From NCBI GenBank assembly GCA_011634665.1, contig WAEK01000004.1, positions 834,001 to 898,000 of the forward strand: a DNA stretch of 64,000 bases. Reading direction: 5' to 3'. Source of the DNA: Mortierella sp. BCC40632. Lineage: Eukaryota > Mortierellomycota > Mortierellomycetes > Mortierellales > Mortierellaceae. The notes under the pieces are model-generated. The model did no database searches. It was given only the letters and a program-made list of their open reading frames with translations, and was not told the origin of the DNA. Within the stretch, counting starts at the first letter, position 1, and each line of letters starts with the position of its first letter. Below, piece by piece: positions 57,864-64,000 of the stretch. Position numbers and translations under genes: made by a program.

Positions 57864-59993
57864 CGCATCCTCAACACTAGTTCCAAAGACCCAGTGATAT
57901 TTAGTCTTCAACTCCTGCGCCCTGTGCAAATGAAGTCAATTTTTGAACCTTTGAATCGCACTTCATCCACAAAGCTTTCAAACTATTGTGGTTTTGATAA
58001 ATCCTGATGTGAGGGTTCCTTCTCCCATTGATTGACTTGGTTTACAATGCTGAACCAGAACTCTAGAAATGGTTGTCAGCAGTAAGTAAACATTACACCC
58101 AGACTACATTGACTACAACTGAGAAGGCAGCTTTGACGCGACATACTAGAAGGATTCGATACCGCAAAATCCAATCTTAGACATGTGGGGTAATAGCAGA
58201 AACTGTGGTTAGTCCCCTAGTGAAAAAATTCGGAAGATTCACGTTATTGAATCTAGTGCGCGACCTATCAGCCGATCGAAGTAAGATAATGCAGACGCTA
58301 TTGGTGATGTATACAATTGTCAGTCATTACTATGTCCAATTCGCTTCATAAAGTGCTATGGATCCCATGCTAGCAGAGTACAATTGCTTTTCATGGACAA
58401 CCTTTACTATCCATGGTGTGGCAGACTGTGTGCTGTTTGATTAGGACGTGCTTCTTGTATAATCGTTTGAATTGAGAGAAGAGTTGGAGAAGTGTCACCA
58501 CACCTTGAAGAAAATAGTTGCATAGAGGGGTCGATAGTAAATCAAGTCCACGAAAAGGCATTACTTATTGGCCAATTGATCGACAAGTTGGCCACTAATG
58601 GCTCATCCATACAGGAGGCAGTGTGCACTAACACGCGACTGGAGTGCGCATAAAAATTCTGGGGTGTACGTTTGAAACGAGAGTCAAAGACGAAAAAAAA
58701 AATTATCTAGCTGCTTATGGTTGGCATGAGGTCCTGGATCTCAGGGATAGAATTCGTCCTAATAACGGCTGTAAACCATCGTGTAGAAAACATACTACGA
58801 CCAAAATGATTTCTAAAGAGAAAACCCTTTAGTGGGACCGACATACTTTATGGGGGAAAATGGCCAATAAAAGGCCTTTGTCTATTTGCCAGACGACAGT
58901 TCTTTATCCTACTGAGCTAGGTAAACTCGCATTTATCTGCGTGTAGTACTATTACTCTTGAAATGTTGTCATGTGGATGCGTTCTCCAAGGAATTGAGAT
59001 TCGCTTCAGTTAGCGCTTTCCTTACGTTAGTCGAAAATACGACATGTCAAGATGAGGCGCACATTTTTCGCAGGAGAGGTGGTTGCAAGTAGATGTGTCT
59101 TGACAGCATAATATTTGAAAACACGCACGGTTGTCGCTCTTTCACCCAGTTGGAATCCTTGGCAAGAAATGCAAGAGAGAGTCTGAGCAAGAATCCTTGC
59201 ACACCTCCATAGTCTATCGGATGGTCGTCAGCTCTGGGCCAAGTCCTTTAACTATCAGGTTTGCAGGCCTATCATTGAACTCAACAGCCAAATTACTTAT
59301 TATCGCCCGTATAACTGTTCGGCCTTTCTTTGCCACTGCTAACATCCATTTCAAGCCTTCAATTACGCCGGTATAAGGGGAAAAGTAGTCTTGATGCCGC
59401 AAAGCAGTTGGTTCAAGGAATGGCACACAGGTTCATTTGATCTTCTCGATTATCAATGGAGTTTGCTAGACGACCACATACTCGACAAAGAAGGTGCCTT
59501 CAGTCAAACCAATTTGCTGGGCTTTCTCTGACCAGAGAATGCAGGCAAGAGAGCTAACGCAAACAGATTGGCGAATACCGGGGTACTGCTTTCCCCACGA
59601 GGAAGATTTGTATGCTCAGAGCACACTTTGGCAGCAGAAGCTTTCATAGGACCTCCGACAACCCAACCAAGGGGGCACGAAGAGAGTCAGAATGGTCGAT
59701 CAGATGAATAAGAGAAGGAGGAGGAGGAAGAGTGGATATCACTTCGAGCTACTGGGGCAAAAAGAGTCACGCCTCCGTCCCCCAATGGCGATTGTCTCGC
59801 ATGCATCTTTTTTTTTCTTTCTTTCATTCTTCCAATTCTTTTCTCTTTTTGATCGAGCACCTCGGCTGATGCAGAATTCCGGATTCACCAAACACTTGCC
59901 AGCTCAATCTATTCATTACTACTCTTGTCTCACAGTAACGCGTCCAACTTGCTCCAGAAACCCACGAGGATAAACCCCCCCAACGCCTCTAGT
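57138..59993. other. Intergenic region between SYF2 and the sirtuin, with relics
   Basis: About 2.9 kb of mostly ordinary composition with few microsatellites (A25 at 57838-57863), unlike other gaps. It should hold divergent promoters at its ends. Inside, minus-strand fragments interrupted by stops (57463-57840 and 59160-59650) look like old coding sequence, and a tRNA-like D-arm occurs at 58905-58919. No intact gene was found. Confidence 0.5.
59160..59650 (-). pseudogene. Stop-interrupted coding-like fragment, family unknown
   Basis: One minus-strand frame reads as protein-like text broken by about five stop codons. It includes ICVSSL-like and AQQIGLTEGTFFVEYVVV segments, then an open stretch of about 70 codons (59426-59214: LEPTALRHQDYFSPYTGVIE, GLKWMLAVAKKGRTVIRAII), then TMEVCKDSCSDSLLHFLPRI. 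The same frame persisting through several stops, with ordinary composition, suggests a decayed gene or element. It could be chance. No family was recognised. Confidence 0.25.
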
Positions 59994-62183
<2,190 letters not shown>

Positions 62184-62654
62184 GGTAGTAAAAGATAGTC
62201 TGCGAAATGTATGACCAGAGGACAATAAACGATGTAGGGAAGATAAATCTTTTGTTGCTATATATCCGACTTGAACCCAAAAGAGTCACTAGTCATCTGT
62301 AAGGTAGTTCAGTTCCATTTGATTCATCAGCAAAGACTAAAATACCTCCAAACTTAGGGACGTAGCTGGAAGGGCGCCTTTGGAACAACTCTCCATTGTC
62401 AGCTCAAGTGACCCCTGCTAGCAGCACGACCCTGAGCAGCAGCTTGTCGACTGGAGAAAGGAGAAATACGAGCTCTCGTGTTGGAAAACAAAGATGTGGT
62501 CTTGCAGCAACTACGATCGCGTTTATGTGACGTAGCTGAGACACCCATTTTCCTTGCATCGACCTTTTTTTTTTTTTTTTTGTTCAGTCATTCGTTCATT
62601 CGTTGGACCCTCCTCTCCTCCCTACTTTACTCACTCAGAAAAAAAAAAGAAGGA
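62184..62654. promoter_or_regulatory. Sirtuin 3' flank and PRP46 5' flank
   Basis: The 471 bp between two plus-strand genes should contain the PRP46 promoter and leader. A T17 run lies at 62565-62581, about 75 bases before the PRP46 start. No specific element was identified. Confidence 0.45.
62222..62228 (+). terminator. Likely polyadenylation signal of the sirtuin gene
   Basis: AATAAA occurs about 40 bases after the stop codon, a typical distance for a 3' end signal. No cleavage site can be seen directly. Confidence 0.5.
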
Positions 62655-64000
62655 ATGGCACCACCTAAGAGAGCCGGATCTCGAGCCAAGGCTGCGGCCG
62701 AGAAGAACCAGGACAAGGACAGGGAGGACGTTCAGGATGTAGTGATGACAGGCAACATCCCCGAATCAGTCTCGTCCAATCAAGATGGCGACGCCACCGA
62801 GAACAGTCGTTCCTCCACTTCTTCAGAACTCAGAGCAATGCTCCAACGGTCTGTGAAGAGAACTCGAGAGTTGTTTGCAGAGGATGAGGCGACCATCTTT
62901 GGTGCTCCCGCTGAGGATTCTGTCAGGTAATGATGATGAACCTCCCTTTTTTCTTTTGCCATCTAAAGGAATGGTACAAGTTTCTGTGGACCTGTTTTAA
63001 CTAAAGTCTCCGTTCTTCTTGCCACAAACCATGTGTTCGTTTCGGGAATGCTCCTTTCTGATTCACACATCAATATCAACTCACAAACACCAAAAAATAC
63101 ACCATGAATGGGAACTCAACGACCAACCGATCTGGACAAAAAATCCTGGATATCCAGTCAACGAGTCAAGCTTCAATCCAAGATCTACGATGAATACAAG
63201 GACGTTGAGGTCCTACCACAGCCCCTCCTCAAACGCCAAAAGGAACAGCTTGAAAAGCGTAAATCCAAGGGCACACCCACATCCTCACCTTCACCATCAA
63301 TACGGGCAAACGCGGACGCAGGAGGCGCTTCAGAGAGCAATGTCGAAAAGCTGTTGGATGGTCTGCCAAAAAAGACTCTGGCTTCCAGCACGGCCTTGGT
63401 CATGCGCCAGAAACCAACCACGTCTACACCCTTGTTCGCGGATACACCAGGTGGTGTCAGCGGCTCAGGATCTTTGGTCCGTCGTCCTGTTGCCAAGGCG
63501 ATCCGCCCAGAATGGCATGCTCCATGGAAGCTGATGCGTGTCATTTCAGGTCATCAGGGCTGGGTCCGGAGTGTGGCTGTCGAGCCAGGCAATACCTGGT
63601 TCGCAACTGGAGCAGGAGATCGTATCATCAAGGTAAATATTCTGTGTGAGAGAAGGCGGGATCATATGGAAGACGGAATGAGACCCTCCATCCTATTACG
63701 CAATTGAGCGATCTAACCAACTCACTTGTTGCGCCTGATACTTTCAAACAAACTTCGTTGTGTTTAGATTTGGGATATGGCATCTGGAAGGCTCAAGCTG
63801 TCGTTGACTGGTCATATTGGACAGGTCCGAGGATTGGGAGTTTCGAACCGACACCCATATCTGTTCTCATGCGGTGATGACAAGATGGTCAAATGTTGGG
63901 ATCTGGAAACAAACAAAGTCATTCGTCATTACCATGGACATCTAAGCGGTGTCTACGCTCTCGCCTTGCACCCAACACTTGACGTCCTTGTCACTTCCGG
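62655..64000 (+). CDS. PRP46: Prp46/PLRG1, WD40 spliceosome factor, 3' end outside window
   Basis: Prp46 (PLRG1) is a WD40 member of the Prp19-associated complex in the activated spliceosome. Three exons are seen: 62655-62926, 63158-63632 and 63768 to the window edge, in phase (AG|T, then 0). The N-terminal part is Ala/Lys-rich, with [20 protein letters not shown]; the [12 protein letters not shown] segment follows the first join. WD40 repeats begin with [20 protein letters not shown] and [15 protein letters not shown] joined to [18 protein letters not shown], then [19 protein letters not shown], and continue to the edge ([14 protein letters not shown]). The GHQGWVR and GHIGQVRG spacing matches PLRG1. 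The gene is cut in the third or fourth repeat. The exon 2 acceptor (ATCCAG, 63157) was chosen because it alone restores the frame. Assignment is firm. Confidence 0.93.

Overview
The window is nuclear DNA of a filamentous fungus. Coding sequences are split by many short GT-AG introns, the splice signals are fungal, and the proteins belong to eukaryotic families (VPS33, TIM44, SYF2, PRP46/PLRG1, a sirtuin, a NoxR-type NADPH oxidase activator). Several features point to an early-diverging lineage, probably Mucoromycota and most likely Mortierella-like: an AVEN homologue, a TBC1D9-type GRAM-TBC-EF-hand protein, a kinase-ankyrin protein, and long homopolymer and CT/GA microsatellites between genes and inside introns. 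The genus is inference from family content and style, not from a database match.

Layout from left to right: 1-2.1 kb low-complexity DNA with no recognised gene; VPS33 (-); a CPBP/APH-1-like membrane protein (+); a TBC1D9-like RabGAP (-); about 1.5 kb between divergent genes; AVEN (+); a TKL-like kinase with ankyrin repeats (+); 20.7-24.1 kb with a decayed multi-exon gene on the minus strand; TIM44 (-); an ADP1/ABCG24-type ABC transporter (-); a protein whose C-terminal PX domain is interrupted by two long insertions (+); a GDS1-type winged-helix plus tandem KilA-N/APSES regulator (-), whose first intron is 2.6 kb; a NoxR-like TPR/PB1 protein (+); a Q-rich protein (-); SYF2 (-); about 2.8 kb of relic-bearing intergenic DNA; an HST2/SIRT2-like sirtuin (+); and the 5' part of PRP46 (+), cut by the right edge.

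The genes do not form one pathway. VPS33, the RabGAP and the PX protein concern endosomal or vacuolar membrane traffic. SYF2 and PRP46 are both Prp19/NTC-associated spliceosome factors and lie 5.5 kb apart. NoxR, the kinase-ankyrin protein and the winged-helix regulator are signalling or regulatory proteins. Exon structures were built by hand from splice motifs, reading phase and family motifs. Nearly all junctions agree in phase. Three do not, and two of those involve homopolymers or lie beside one. They are reported as findings because they are either assembly indels or real lesions.

The most unusual observations are two separate 5'-flanking segments (31.86-32.34 kb and 47.01-47.61 kb), each present as an imperfect tandem copy with identical short islands separated by dissimilar spacers; the 2.6 kb intron that cuts the winged-helix domain; the PX domain with two large insertions; a GC-AG intron in VPS33; and a 117 bp GAA/TTC tract in a VPS33 intron.
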